Shown in pieces: positions 19,559-30,754 of a stretch of 64,000 nucleotides of DNA. Source of the DNA: Closterium sp. NIES-65 (lineage: Eukaryota; Streptophyta; Zygnematophyceae; Desmidiales; Closteriaceae); NCBI GenBank assembly GCA_948144175.1, contig CANXME010000097.1, positions 1 to 64,000 of the forward strand. Direction: 5' to 3'. The notes below the pieces were generated by a model that saw only the letters and a list, made by a program, of their open reading frames with translations, did not search any database and was not told the DNA's origin. The stretch's first letter is position 1. Each line of letters opens with the position of its first letter. A program made the translations under genes and the position numbers.

Positions 19559-22535
19559 ATGGTTCATTCAGATACTTATCAATATCTTCGTATAGGATTA
19601 GCTTCTCCGGAACAAATTCGTAGTTGGGCGGAAAGAGTTTTGCCTAATGGAGAAGTAGTAGGACGCGTGAGTAAACCTCATACTATACATTATAAAACTC
19701 ACAAGCCTGAGAGAGATGGTTTATTTTGTGAACGTATATTTGGCCCCACAAAAACTGGAGTTTGTGCATGTGGTAAATATCAAGGTATGGCTAATGATAC
19801 AGATCATCCAGGCTTTTGTGAACAATGTGGTGTTGAATTAACTGAATCTCGAGTACGTAGACATAGAATGGGGTATATTCAACTAGCATCTCCAGTAACT
19901 CATGTATGGTATTTAAAAAACCGTCCTAGTTATATTGCACATTTATTAGAAATGTCTCTAAAGGATGTAGAAAGTTTAGTGTATTGCGATGTGTGACTTG
20001 AAAAAGTAACTACGTGTATGTAGAAAAGATAAACTCTACCACTTTCTAATATTTAGAAAAAGTGTCTCTAGATTCGATAAGATAAAAAAAAATATTTAAA
20101 ACTCGAATAGGAATAGTGAGATTTTTAACAAAAACTTACTTGGAGAATAATCTATCTATGGCTTCTAATTTATCATTTTTCATGGCTCCGTAAACACATC
20201 AATATCGAATTTATGATAACAAGGGTGGTTTCCTCAAACAAAATACATCGAATATTTTGTTATGACATAAATACAACCATCGGAGTAAAGAAGATGCCTA
20301 AAGATAGGTCTTTATATCACGTTTGATTACAGACAAGATAAAACCGGTGTTCCAAAGAAATTTTTTCTTTTTTATGAATCGAATAGATTCTTTATCGTGT
20401 ATAAAGATAACTCAAGACGCATATTCATTGTTCCTAATTTTCTCTATTATTCATAGAATTTTTGGAATTCATTTATTGGCTGATTTGAGTTCTTGGTAAC
20501 AGTTTCTTCTATTTGAATAATCGAATAAAAAAAAATCTTCAAGACCACTTACTAGATCAGTTTTTTTCGAATGAAATTAGAATAACTATTTAGTAGAAAA
20601 GAAAAAATCTAGACTATATTTTTCAATTAGATCAAATAGACAGAATTCTTACATGAGCCGTATGATATAAAAACTTCAAGTACGGTTCTTAGGGGGGGAA
20701 GGAATCTACCAGCTAGATACTTGATCTATCCCAATTCTTTTATTATTGGTCCTGGAACATATTCAAAACTTAGACTTTTGGGAACTCTAACACAAGGAGC
20801 TCATGAAATGACATATAAGCGTATACTAACACGAAAACGCTTATTAAAACGTAAATATCTATTACAACCTAAATATACCTCACAAGCAAATGATTCTACT
20901 ACATTAGCCCATAAAATTCTATTGGCACGTGAGCGTTTATTACGATTAGCATATCAACCTATACTTGAACCTAGACTGAGTTGCAACAGATTTGATGTTC
21001 CTTGGCTAAGAGTTTTATGGCTATTTCTTTCTCGATGGTACCGTGACTGTGAAAGTAGAGAAATTATTACTGGAGGATATGGCATTCAAAGAATGCTAAT
21101 GAATTTAAATTTACAGAAAAAGTTAGTCAATCTACAAAAAAGATGGGAAAGATTAGTTGAACAAACTGAAAAAATGTGGCATCCAGCTTCTGGTAAGTAT
21201 CAAACAACTAAGCACAGTGCTGATATTCAGAGAGAAAAAAGATTGATTATTAGATGTACTAAGATTGTGAGAGATCTGATACAATCAAGAATTCAACCAG
21301 AATGGATGGTACTTTCAGTATTACCAGTATTACCTCCTGATTTAAGACCTATTGTTGAACTCAGAGAAGGTCAATTAATTACATCAGACTTAAACGAACT
21401 GTATCGCAAAGTTCTATTTAGAAATGAAGAACTATTAATGTGGTTATCATATCAAGGTACTATTGTACTAGCCGGTTTGGTTGCACGTCTTCAAAGAGTC
21501 TCTTTACAGCGAGCTGTGGATGCTTTGTTAGCAAACGGAATGGGCTCATCGACTTTTAGAGATAACAATAAAAGAGTATACAAATCATTTTCATCTTTAA
21601 TTAAAGGGAAAAAGGGAAGATTCCGAGAAAATTTGCTAGGTAAGCGTGTAGATTATTCTGGACGTTCAGTCATAGTAGTAGGTCCTTTATTAGCTTTGCA
21701 TCAATGTGGTTTGCCTAGAGAAATGGCCATAGAACTTTTTCAACCTTTTATGATTCGAGAGTTAATTGCTAGACAATTAGCTCCAAATCTACGAGCAGCA
21801 AAGAGTATGATTCAAAATAAGCAACCAATTGTATGGAAAGTACTTCAAGCAGTTGTTGATAATCGTTTTATTGTTTTAAATAGAGCACCTACATTACATC
21901 GATTAGGAATACAAGCCTTCAAACCTGTACTTGTGCGAGAACGTGCAATTCAGTTACATCCTTTAGTATGTGCTGGATTTAATGCGGATTTTGATGGTGA
22001 TCAAATGGCAATTCATGTACCTTTGGCTTGGGAAGCTCAAGTCGAAGCTCGTATACTAATGTGGTCTCAAGCAAATCTTCTTTCTCCAGCTACAGGAAGA
22101 GCAGTTGCTGTACCCAGTCAAGATATGCTTCTTGGATTATATGTTTTAACTTTAGAAGGTGCTTTGGGGATATATGGTAGTAGAAAATTAGATAGCGAAT
22201 ATTCAGTAAAACAAAATTCTGGATATAGCACTCCTGTCTTTTATGATTATGATGATGTATTAACATTTTTGCATCAAACAAAAAATACGCCATTTTCATT
22301 TTTATGGTTACGATGGCAACCAAATTATGTACCTGTCATTGCATCTCGCGAAGGACCTATTGAAATTCAATACGATTCTATGGGCCAAACGACAAGTATA
22401 TATGAACATTCTCAAATACGTAGTAATCGAGAAGGCCTTACAGCTAGGTATATTTTGACTACTCTTGGACGTGTTATCTTTAATCAACAGATTCAACAAG
22501 CCATACAGGAACATATTGAATATACTAGACGATAA
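19559..22535 (+). CDS. rpoC1: plastid RNA polymerase beta' subunit (RpoC1), split gene
   Basis: Exon 1, 19559-19990 (432 bp, the land plant exon length), encodes [20 protein letters not shown] through SLVYCD. It includes zinc-ribbon cysteines in CACGKY and FCEQCG. Exon 2, 20721-22535, begins [20 protein letters not shown] and contains the catalytic metal-binding loop [15 protein letters not shown] near residue 565 of the joined protein. Total is 748 codons plus stop. It encodes the N-terminal two-thirds of bacterial beta'. It lies 200 bases after rpoB and before rpoC2, with a group II intron at the land plant position. Confidence 0.95.
19991..20720 (+). other. rpoC1 group II intron
   Basis: 730 bp. 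The 5' end is GTGTGACTTG. Domain V is at 20655-20688 (GAGCCGTATGATA paired with TTCAAGTACGGTTC), and the 3' end is ATAC. No ORF. The insertion position is the same as in land plants. Confidence 0.9.
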
Positions 22536-22900
22536 TTTTTTTACACCATTCATAAACAATTCAATCTTACAAAATAATCTTGAATACTATTGGACTCATC
22601 TACTAAACAACAAAACATTATCTGACTTATATACTCCTGTTGAATATTCAATGATTGTCATTGCGATAATTGCACGATTTTGTGTTATTCACAATAAATA
22701 ATTCAATGGTTATAGCTCATGCTTACACCCCTTTCTTATGACTTAAATCATGAACTATGAATAATTAACAGGTTCTAAGTGAATTCATTCCATGATTATC
22801 ATTGGTACCACAAGCATTCTTCAAATGATATTGAGTTCCGTTTAACAAATTAACTCAAAGTGTCATTCTTTTTACTTATTCAATATGGAGGTACTTACTT
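22536..22900. other. rpoC1-rpoC2 spacer
   Basis: An out-of-frame open stretch runs across the rpoC1 end to 22701 but looks non-coding. AATATGGAGG lies just ahead of the rpoC2 ATG and can serve as its ribosome binding site. Confidence 0.55.
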
Positions 22901-25900
22901 ATGGCACGGCTCACAGCAGAGTATGGAGACATCATTTTCTACAATCAAGTGATGGACAAAGGTGCCATGAGACAATTGATTGGCAGATTGATGACATACT
23001 TAGGAAGCGAATGTACAGCACAAATTTTGGATCAACTCAAGACTTTAGGATTTAGACATGCGACTCAAGCAGGCATTTCATTAGGGATTGATGATTTATT
23101 AACCACTCCTTCAAAAACTTGGTTAATACAAGATGCAGAGCATCAAACATATACATCTGAAGAACAATATCGACGCGGATCTATTCATGCAGTAGAAAAA
23201 TTACGTCACGTAGTGGAAACATGGCACACAACGAGTGAATACTTAAAACGGGAAATGAGTTCTCATTTTAGAACTACAGATCCATTAAATCCGGTCCATA
23301 TGATGTCTTTCTCTGGTGCTAGAGGCAATGTATCACAAGTACACCAATTAGTAGGTATGCGAGGATTAATGTCAAATCCTCAAGGGAATATTATTGATCT
23401 TCCTATACAAAGTAATTTAAGAGAAGGTTTATCTTTAACCGAATATATAATATCTTGTTATGGTGCACGAAAAGGAGTAGTCGATACTGCTGTACGTACT
23501 GCTGATGCAGGATATTTGACACGTCGTCTTGTCGAAGTTGTGCAACATATAGTAGTTCGTAATCCTGATTGTGAAACTCTTGAAGGAGTACGATTGCGTT
23601 CTATACAAGAGCGAAAAACATCTAGTCCTTTATTGTCTTTACAAGATAGATTAGTAGGACGCATTCTTGCACGTGATGTTTATCTAAATGGTCGTTGTAT
23701 TGCAGTTCGCAATCAAGATTTGGCTCCAGATATAGTAAATCGTTTGGTTCTTTCTCACAATGAAATATATGTACGATCTCCTTTGAGTTGCAAAAGCATG
23801 CCTAGAGCATGTCAAATGTGTTATGGATGGGATTTAAGTTGTGGTAATTTAGTAGAACTTGGTGCTGCGATAGGAATTATTGCAGGTCAATCTATAGGAG
23901 AACCTGGAACTCAATTAACTTTACGCACTTTTCATACTGGAGGTGTTTTTACTGGAGATGTTGCAGAGCATGTACGAGCACCATTTAATGGGGTAGTTAA
24001 TTTTTATACAGAGACTCTTCAAGCTACACGTAATCGTCATGGACGACCTGCATGGACTTGTCCCGAAGCTTTATCAGTTATAATAGAAGATGGCACAAAT
24101 AAAAGACATATCTTAAATGTACCTCAATATAGTTTACTTCTTGTCAGAAATCATCAATATGTACAAGCTAGACAAATTATCGCAGAAGTTCGTGCAAGTA
24201 CAGCTCCTTTAAAAGAAAAAATAGAAAAAGATATATATTGTGGTATAGAAGGAGAAGTCTTCTATGAATACACAGGTCTTCACGCATATTCTTTAAAACA
24301 ACGAAAGCTTCTAGCATTAAGTTCTTTTCAAACCCGTCTTAGCTTATGGTTAGAATTCACTTCTCTTAGTACTTATTTAAGTCCGATTGTCGATAAGACT
24401 AGTTATATATGGATTTTTTCAGGTAGATTGACTGAATTTTCAGGTATTAATCTTTCTTTCTTATATAAAGTACAAGATTATATTCAAGCTGACTTACCTA
24501 TAGGAAAAAATAATTATGTTGTTACTCAATACAAGTCCTTTTTTCCTCCTTTTGAATATCGACAACGATTGTCTTTTCATACCTCAAAAATTCGAGAAAA
24601 TATTTTTAATAAACATACTGGTTTTTTATATCTTACAAGTGCAGATGACAAATGCATTCTGACTTTATCAGCAGTAGATCAATTTCACATAACCATTGAT
24701 GATTATGATAAGACACTTGTAACCAATACGTATCGATATCCATGCGGAAATACTTCGTTAGAATATTATAAAAAAATTTCTCATGATCTTTTTTCTTATA
24801 CGAAGAAGCATATGGGAAATAAGCAAAAGATTCTTCTTATATCTTATTTATCGAATTTATTTTCTAATGTAGGTTTACTAGGCCAATTCCATACTTTATT
24901 CGAAAGACTTAATATTTCATCTTTAAAAAGATTTAGTAATTTGATTCAATATGATTTGGCCAATAAATACGAACTTTTATCTTTTCAAAAAATTTTCCCT
25001 AAAATCCAAGATTTCTCAAAAGATTTTGTTTGCAATACAAATTTTTTTGTTCACCAAAACGAGAATGTTTATAAAATAAAAACAAACATTCTTCCTCTCT
25101 CTTTGCTACATTGGATGACTTCACTTTGTTTCAATAAACTTCTTACCAAACCACAACCGCTCTTAGCACAATCTATATGTAAAGGTGTAAGTACATTAGC
25201 TTATGGTATGTTACCTGAATCAGGACATATAGTAGGTGTGTCTGAAAGTTCTATAACTATTCGATTAGCAAAACTTTATTTAGTACCTGCAGGTACTGTA
25301 GTACATGCTTATCATAAACAGGTGATCCACGAAGGAGATACTTTAATTACTTTTGCATACGAAAGGCTTAAAGCAAGTGATATTATTCAAGGACTTCCAA
25401 AAGCTGAACAACTTTTAGAAGCTAGGATAGGAAATCAAGTAGTAGTTCATTTGCATATGCGTTTCGAATATTTAGTAGGCCGTATTAAAGAAAATCTTCG
25501 TAATTACGTTGGTAGTCTTTCCCAGATGGATCTAATGTTATCTCAAGCATCTGTCAATAGAGCGAGGAAAGCTTTAGAATATAGTCAAATTGAAACTGTA
25601 GATCAAATTCAAAAAGTATATTTATCTCAAGGAGTATATATTTCAGATAAACATGTAGAAGTTATTGTAAGACAAATGAGCTCTAAAGTTGTCATTGTTG
25701 AAAATACTGATCTTACAGCTTTTTCACCCAAAACAGTTATAAGAACGGCGTATCCTTATGATGCGATAGGAGTCTTTTTCCCTGGTGAATTAATGGATAT
25801 TGCAAAAGCAGAAAGAATGAATCGTGTACTTCATAAACCTTTGCCCTGTAAACCTGTATTACTTGGAATTACCAAAGCGTCACTTAATACAAATAGTTTT

Positions 25901-26326
25901 TTATCAGAAGCTAGTTTTGAAAGAACAATTACAGTTCTTAGTAGATCTGCAATTCAGGGGAGAATGGATTGGCTGAAAGGATTGAAAGAAAATGTCTTAT
26001 TGAGTAACATGATACCAGCAGGGACAGGTTGTAAACAGGTTAATTTAGAAGCTATTCTTTATCAAAAGAAGCAATTTCATTTTAAAAATAATTACAATGG
26101 GGTATTAAATTCAAGATATCAGCATATTTTTTGTCTATACAAACCATTAATAAAAAAAAGAGATTGGATGCATACATATTTAAGTAATATGTCACAATCG
26201 AAAGCAGGCCAAGAAAGTAAAAATATATTTTTCAATCGTCTTCCGAAGAATTCGGTTTCTATAAAAAAAATGAAAGAATATAAGATTTTATCACCCTTAA
26301 ACTTTTTAATAAAAAATAGAAAATAA
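22901..26326 (+). CDS. rpoC2: plastid RNA polymerase beta'' subunit (RpoC2)
   Basis: 1141 aa, the C-terminal part of bacterial beta'. It shows the trigger-loop region SFSGARGNVSQVHQLVGMRG (about residues 136-155) with LMSNPQGNIIDLPIQSN following, zinc-site cysteines in CKSMPRACQMCYGWDLSCG (about 299-317), and AAIGIIAGQSIGEPGTQLTL (about 323-342). The bridge/jaw C-terminus around SFLSEASFERTITVLSRSAI (about 1004-1023) is present. It is shorter than land plant RpoC2 (about 1390 aa), mainly because the central variable insertion is reduced. The frame is uninterrupted. Confidence 0.96.
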   Translation: MARLTAEYGDIIFYNQVMDKGAMRQLIGRLMTYLGSECTAQILDQLKTLGFRHATQAGISLGIDDLLTTPSKTWLIQDAEHQTYTSEEQYRRGSIHAVEKLRHVVETWHTTSEYLKREMSSHFRTTDPLNPVHMMSFSGARGNVSQVHQLVGMRGLMSNPQGNIIDLPIQSNLREGLSLTEYIISCYGARKGVVDTAVRTADAGYLTRRLVEVVQHIVVRNPDCETLEGVRLRSIQERKTSSPLLSLQDRLVGRILARDVYLNGRCIAVRNQDLAPDIVNRLVLSHNEIYVRSPLSCKSMPRACQMCYGWDLSCGNLVELGAAIGIIAGQSIGEPGTQLTLRTFHTGGVFTGDVAEHVRAPFNGVVNFYTETLQATRNRHGRPAWTCPEALSVIIEDGTNKRHILNVPQYSLLLVRNHQYVQARQIIAEVRASTAPLKEKIEKDIYCGIEGEVFYEYTGLHAYSLKQRKLLALSSFQTRLSLWLEFTSLSTYLSPIVDKTSYIWIFSGRLTEFSGINLSFLYKVQDYIQADLPIGKNNYVVTQYKSFFPPFEYRQRLSFHTSKIRENIFNKHTGFLYLTSADDKCILTLSAVDQFHITIDDYDKTLVTNTYRYPCGNTSLEYYKKISHDLFSYTKKHMGNKQKILLISYLSNLFSNVGLLGQFHTLFERLNISSLKRFSNLIQYDLANKYELLSFQKIFPKIQDFSKDFVCNTNFFVHQNENVYKIKTNILPLSLLHWMTSLCFNKLLTKPQPLLAQSICKGVSTLAYGMLPESGHIVGVSESSITIRLAKLYLVPAGTVVHAYHKQVIHEGDTLITFAYERLKASDIIQGLPKAEQLLEARIGNQVVVHLHMRFEYLVGRIKENLRNYVGSLSQMDLMLSQASVNRARKALEYSQIETVDQIQKVYLSQGVYISDKHVEVIVRQMSSKVVIVENTDLTAFSPKTVIRTAYPYDAIGVFFPGELMDIAKAERMNRVLHKPLPCKPVLLGITKASLNTNSFLSEASFERTITVLSRSAIQGRMDWLKGLKENVLLSNMIPAGTGCKQVNLEAILYQKKQFHFKNNYNGVLNSRYQHIFCLYKPLIKKRDWMHTYLSNMSQSKAGQESKNIFFNRLPKNSVSIKKMKEYKILSPLNFLIKNRK

Positions 26327-26713
26327 AAGAATCCACAACGTAGAGAAAAACTATTATGACTTTTTATATGGACATTTTTGTGTTGTATAGAAATATGACT
26401 TGTATCTCAAATAATGAAATTCTCTTTTTCTAAAGAATATATTAGAAATATTCCTATATTCTTTTGACCACTAGGAAATAACCGAATTTTTTCTTATTAT
26501 TCTTATCGTTCAATTAATGATTGAATTGTAATTAAGTCCTCATGTCATATAAAAAATTATTACGGAATTTTATCTTGATTATAATGTTTTCTTTTAACTA
26601 GTTCGAAACCATGTAAAAAAACGTAATACAGATTTTCCTGAGAATAGATAATAGATACTATTTTTCATGGAGATTAAACTTATTAGCGCTTGAGTAATCA
26701 AAAAATTTTTCTT
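26327..26713. other. rpoC2-rps2 spacer
   Basis: AT-rich, no gene seen. Confidence 0.5.
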
Positions 26714-27415
26714 ATGAAAGAAGGACAATGGAATATTAATTTAGAAGATATGATGGAAGCTGGGGTTCATTTTGGTCATCAAGCTCGGAAGTGGAATCCC
26801 AAGATGGCACCCTATATTTTTACAAAACGAAGAGGCATTCACATTCTTCATATTTTTAAAACAGCACGCCTATTATCTGAAGCATGTGATTTGGTAGCTA
26901 ATGCAGCATATAACGGCAAGCAATTTCTTATAGTTGGTACTAAATATCAAGCTGCTGATCTTGTAGCTTCAGCTGCTCAAAGGGCACGATGCCATTATGT
27001 TAATCAAAAATGGTTAGGGGGTATGTTGACTAATTGGTCAACAATTGAAACCCGACTAACAAGATTCAAACAACTGGAAGAAAAAGAAAAAGCAGGGATA
27101 CTTAATCAACTTCCAAAAAAAGAAGCAGCTGTTCTTAAAAGACAACTTAATCAATTACGTAAATACTTAGATGGCATTAAGTATATGACACGATTGCCAG
27201 ACATAGTTATCATTATTGATCAACAACAAGAAGCTACTGCTATTCAAGAATGCATTAAATTAGGTATCCCAACTATTTGTTTAGTAGATAGTGATTGTGA
27301 TCCTGATTTAACTGATATGCCTATTCCAGCAAACGACGATGCTAGGTCTTCTATTCGATGGATACTAGACAAATTAACCAATGCAATTAAAGAAGGGCGA
27401 AATAGAAAGAATTGA
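26714..27415 (+). CDS. rps2: 30S ribosomal protein S2
   Basis: Plastid uS2, 233 aa. The chosen ATG gives [20 protein letters not shown], aligned with the family start ([18 protein letters not shown]). An upstream in-frame TTG at 26690 would add eight residues and is less likely. Conserved segments include [16 protein letters not shown] and the C-terminal [18 protein letters not shown]. It lies between rpoC2 and atpI as in cyanobacteria-derived plastid clusters. Confidence 0.96.
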   Translation: MKEGQWNINLEDMMEAGVHFGHQARKWNPKMAPYIFTKRRGIHILHIFKTARLLSEACDLVANAAYNGKQFLIVGTKYQAADLVASAAQRARCHYVNQKWLGGMLTNWSTIETRLTRFKQLEEKEKAGILNQLPKKEAAVLKRQLNQLRKYLDGIKYMTRLPDIVIIIDQQQEATAIQECIKLGIPTICLVDSDCDPDLTDMPIPANDDARSSIRWILDKLTNAIKEGRNRKN

Positions 27416-27835
27416 TTCTATTAAAGAATTCTATTATATATATTTTGGAAATTAATTGAAATATCTTTACTCTTTCGATCTATTTATTGGGATGAGACAA
27501 TCTGCTTTTTCATTTTCTTCTGGTTTACCTTAGATATATAAAAGATCTATCTACATCAAAAGACGATAGGAAGCAAGTGAATAGTAGTCTATGTATAAAT
27601 AGTTCTTATATATACTATTTATTACATGTTCTAAAACAAAACCTCAGGGAAGCACGAAGTGCTTTGACAGCCATTGGTTCGAAGGAGCATTGATTACAAT
27701 AAATCTATTAGAACTGAACTGATGGTTATTTTGAATTGAAAAAAGCCATGTAAGAGTTCAAGCTAGATCATTGCTAAAAAAATATTCAAAAACGAAATTA
27801 TTTAAAGCTTATAACACAATTATTAACAAAGCAAT
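27416..27835. other. rps2-atpI spacer
   Basis: 420 bases. A small stem at 27650-27664 (AAGCAC, GAA, GTGCTT) is visible; otherwise nothing is recognisable. Confidence 0.5.
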
Positions 27836-28582
27836 ATGTATACCACAGGGGTTTCTATTGACAGTTTCAATGCTTTGTATCAGATTTCTGGAGTAGAAGT
27901 TGGCCAACATTTATATTGGCAAATAGGTGATTTTCAAGTTCACGCACAAGTATTAATAACTTCTTGGATTGTTATTGCTATTCTACTAGCAGTAGCTTTT
28001 TTGGGTACTCGTAAATTAGAAACTGTACCTAATGGTCCTCAAAATTTTGTAGAATATGTTTTGGAATTTATCCGAGATTTAGCTAGAACACAGATTGGAG
28101 AAGAAGAATATCGTTCATGGGTACCATTTGTTGGTACTATGTTCTTGTTTATTTTTGTTTGTAATTGGTCTGGTGCTCTTTTCCCTTGGAGAGTTATTGA
28201 ACTTCCACACGGAGAGTTGGCTGCACCCACAAATGACATTAACACAACCGTAGCTTTAGCTCTTTTAACCTCAGTTGCATATTTTTATGCCGGTTTGCAT
28301 AAAAGAGGATTAAGTTATTTTGGTAAATATATCCAACCTACTCCAGTTCTTCTTCCAATTAATATATTGGAAGATTTCACAAAACCTCTTTCATTGAGTT
28401 TCCGTTTATTTGGAAACATACTTGCAGATGAATTGGTTGTGGCTGTACTAGTTTCTTTAGTACCTTTAGTTGTTCCTGTTCCTATGATGTTTCTAGGTTT
28501 GTTCACAAGTGCTATCCAAGCATTAATTTTTGCTACTTTAGCAGCAGCTTACATAGGTGAATCTATGGAAGGACATCATTAA
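27836..28582 (+). CDS. atpI: ATP synthase CF0 subunit a (IV)
   Basis: 248 aa, a multi-pass thylakoid proton-channel subunit. The conserved helix with the essential arginine appears in [20 protein letters not shown] (about residues 183-202), and the end [11 protein letters not shown] is typical. It follows rps2 as usual, but atpH, atpF and atpA do not follow; odpB lies there instead. Confidence 0.97.
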   Translation: MYTTGVSIDSFNALYQISGVEVGQHLYWQIGDFQVHAQVLITSWIVIAILLAVAFLGTRKLETVPNGPQNFVEYVLEFIRDLARTQIGEEEYRSWVPFVGTMFLFIFVCNWSGALFPWRVIELPHGELAAPTNDINTTVALALLTSVAYFYAGLHKRGLSYFGKYIQPTPVLLPINILEDFTKPLSLSFRLFGNILADELVVAVLVSLVPLVVPVPMMFLGLFTSAIQALIFATLAAAYIGESMEGHH

Positions 28583-29268
28583 CTTCCTTTTTTTTTCTAA
28601 AAAAGAAGTATGATTCCTTGTTAAGGGTCTTTCTGTTAATATATAGATCACTATCTTGAATAAATTATCTATTTTACTTATGTTGCTAGCATTTGAACAT
28701 GCTAGTCATATAAGTAAAATAGATATCGATGTATATAGAATGGCCACTGTGTTCTATGCCTTCCTTCTCTGAAGAAATATTTGGTGATTTACCTAAGTAT
28801 TTCATCTATCTTTTGTGCATCATTATCAATGTTTTTTTTCTTAGTGATAAATTTGTTTTTTGTGTTTTTATGATTTTCTTGCAATGGTTATTACATAAGC
28901 AACCACCAAATTCTTGAAGCTGTACTAACATATATTTTTTTAAAAGTATTTTTATTGTGCAGAAGAGTTATAGAAAAAAAATCTCTTATTACGAAAATCC
29001 TTTGTATTTTTTCATTGCAAAACCTTTCTGGGAATATATGATAAATGACTTCCGAATCGATTACTCTATTTCTGCTATTGAGTATTCATTTATTTGCTAT
29101 ATTTTTTTCCACTACTATTTATAATATATAGTTAACAATCTAGTAAAAGAATATTGTGTTGTATCAAGCAGTTCATTGGTTCATTTTCTTATTGACTAGA
29201 TATTTACTACAGTTTTGAACACAACTGAAAAGTATAGTTGTTTTATAATTCTAATATAATTTATTAAT
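28583..29268. other. spacer between atpI and odpB
   Basis: 686 bases. An open frame at 28729-28917 (62 codons, strongly hydrophobic) has no family resemblance and is probably chance. There is no trace of atpH. A long stem-loop is listed separately. Confidence 0.5.
28667..28724. terminator. long stem-loop downstream of atpI
   Basis: ATCTATTTTACTTATG pairs with CATATAAGTAAAATAGAT (one bulge region), with an inner TGCTAGCA-type stem, about 85 bases after the atpI stop. It is probably a 3'-end-forming or stabilising hairpin marking the end of the rpo-rps2-atpI transcript. Confidence 0.55.
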
Positions 29269-30252
29269 ATGGCAGAAATGTTATTATTTGAAGCTCTTCG
29301 TGAAGGTTTACAAGAAGAGATGGATAGAGATCCCAGAGTCTTAGTTATGGGAGAAGATGTAGGACACTATGGGGGATCTTACAAGGTAACAAAAGGATTG
29401 GCTGAAAAATACGGTGATTGGAGACTCTTAGATACACCTATTGCAGAAAATAGTTTTACTGGGATAGCGATAGGTGCTGCTATGACAGGTTTAAGGCCTG
29501 TAGTAGAAGGAATGAACATGGGGTTTTTGTTATTAGCTTTTAATCAAATTGCTAACAACGCTGGTATGTTACATTATACTTCAGGAGCAAATTTTACTAT
29601 ACCTATAGTAATTCGTGGACCTGGAGGAGTCGGAAGACAATTAGGTGCAGAACATTCTCAACGATTAGAGTCTTACTTCCAAGCTGTTCCAGGATTACAA
29701 ATGGTTGCTTGTTCAACTCCAACAAATGCTAAAGGATTAATTAAGTCAGCTATTAGAAGTGAAAATCCAGTTATTTTATTCGAACATGTTCTTTTATACA
29801 ATCTGAAGGAAGTTCTTCCAGATGAAGAGTATTTAATTTGTTTAGAAAAAGCAGAAGTAGTTCGTCCTGGAAAAGATATAACTATTCTTACATACTCACG
29901 TATGAGACATCATGTCATGCAAGCTGCTAAGAGCTTGGTTTATAAAGGCTATGATCCTGAAATTATAGATATTGTATCTCTTAAACCTTTTGATTTAGGA
30001 ACTATTGCTACGTCCGTTCGTAAGACTCATAAAGTATTGATAGTTGAAGAATGTATGAGAACCGGAGGTATTGGTGCTTCTCTTAGAGCCGCTCTTATGG
30101 AACACCTATTCGATTATCTTGATGCTCCTATTGCATGTCTTTCATCACAAGATGTACCTACTCCTTATAGTGGTCCTTTAGAAGAACTAACAATTATTCA
30201 ACCACCTCAAATTGTACAAGCTGTAGAACAAATTTGTGGACTAGACAATTGA
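29269..30252 (+). CDS. odpB: pyruvate dehydrogenase E1 component beta subunit (plastid PDC)
   Basis: 327 aa. With the alpha subunit and thiamine diphosphate it forms the E1 of plastid pyruvate dehydrogenase, making acetyl-CoA for fatty acid synthesis. It starts [20 protein letters not shown] and shows [36 protein letters not shown] (about residues 56-72) and [18 protein letters not shown]. The C-terminal transketolase domain includes [20 protein letters not shown]. Length and domains match E1 beta (PdhB). The gene is retained in red algae and some streptophyte algae but is nuclear in land plants. It occupies the site after atpI where the atp operon normally continues. Confidence 0.97.
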   Translation: MAEMLLFEALREGLQEEMDRDPRVLVMGEDVGHYGGSYKVTKGLAEKYGDWRLLDTPIAENSFTGIAIGAAMTGLRPVVEGMNMGFLLLAFNQIANNAGMLHYTSGANFTIPIVIRGPGGVGRQLGAEHSQRLESYFQAVPGLQMVACSTPTNAKGLIKSAIRSENPVILFEHVLLYNLKEVLPDEEYLICLEKAEVVRPGKDITILTYSRMRHHVMQAAKSLVYKGYDPEIIDIVSLKPFDLGTIATSVRKTHKVLIVEECMRTGGIGASLRAALMEHLFDYLDAPIACLSSQDVPTPYSGPLEELTIIQPPQIVQAVEQICGLDN

Positions 30253-30360
30253 TTCTCAAAAGAATGATTGTCATTCGTTTTTATGATGCTTTAGAAAGAA
30301 AAATCATATGATAATGACAATTCAAGTCGAGTTTAAGTTTTTTTTCGTGAAGAATTGAAT

Positions 30361-30420
30361 TCAATTCAATTCAATTCAATTCAATTCAATTCAATTCAAT
30401 TCAATTCAATTCAATTCAAT
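30361..30420. repeat. pentanucleotide microsatellite (TCAAT)12
   Basis: Twelve perfect copies of TCAAT lie 108 bases after odpB. They are followed immediately by a hairpin (30421-30460). Confidence 0.95.
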
Positions 30421-30460
30421 TGATGGAATTTATTCTTCTAGATCAGAATAAATTCCATCA
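30421..30460. terminator. 16-bp perfect stem-loop next to the microsatellite
   Basis: TGATGGAATTTATTCT and AGAATAAATTCCATCA enclose an 8-base loop TCTAGATC. It is located between the convergent odpB and rps16 genes, so it could serve as a 3' structure for both transcripts. Confidence 0.6.
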
Positions 30461-30754
30461 ATTCAAAAAGATCTTCATTAGAAGATCTTAAATAGAACAA
30501 ATTAAACTAAATAATTTTTAAAGTAAAAATGAATACTTTAAGAAACCAAATGTTTTTTTTGAGATTTTTTTTTCTATATATTCATCAAAAAATTTTTTTT
30601 TGAATTTTCTTGACATTTGACAAAACGATTTCGATCCATCCAGAGCGTGATTTATTTTGTAATATAATCACGTAAAGATATAACAAGAAAAAAAAAGATG
30701 GATAGTACCATAAAAGTTGTATGTACCCAAACACAGGTCAAAATCCTCCTTCCT

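Noticed and set aside
22465..22701. 78-codon ORF overlapping the rpoC1 end
   Set aside because: It is in a different frame of the rpoC1 3' end and has no family features; probably chance in AT-rich sequence.
28729..28917. 62-codon hydrophobic ORF between atpI and odpB
   Set aside because: It does not resemble AtpH (no conserved c-subunit helix or acidic residue context) or other plastid proteins.
30361..30420. Possible CRISPR-like or satellite array
   Set aside because: The 5-bp unit has no spacers; it is a simple microsatellite.
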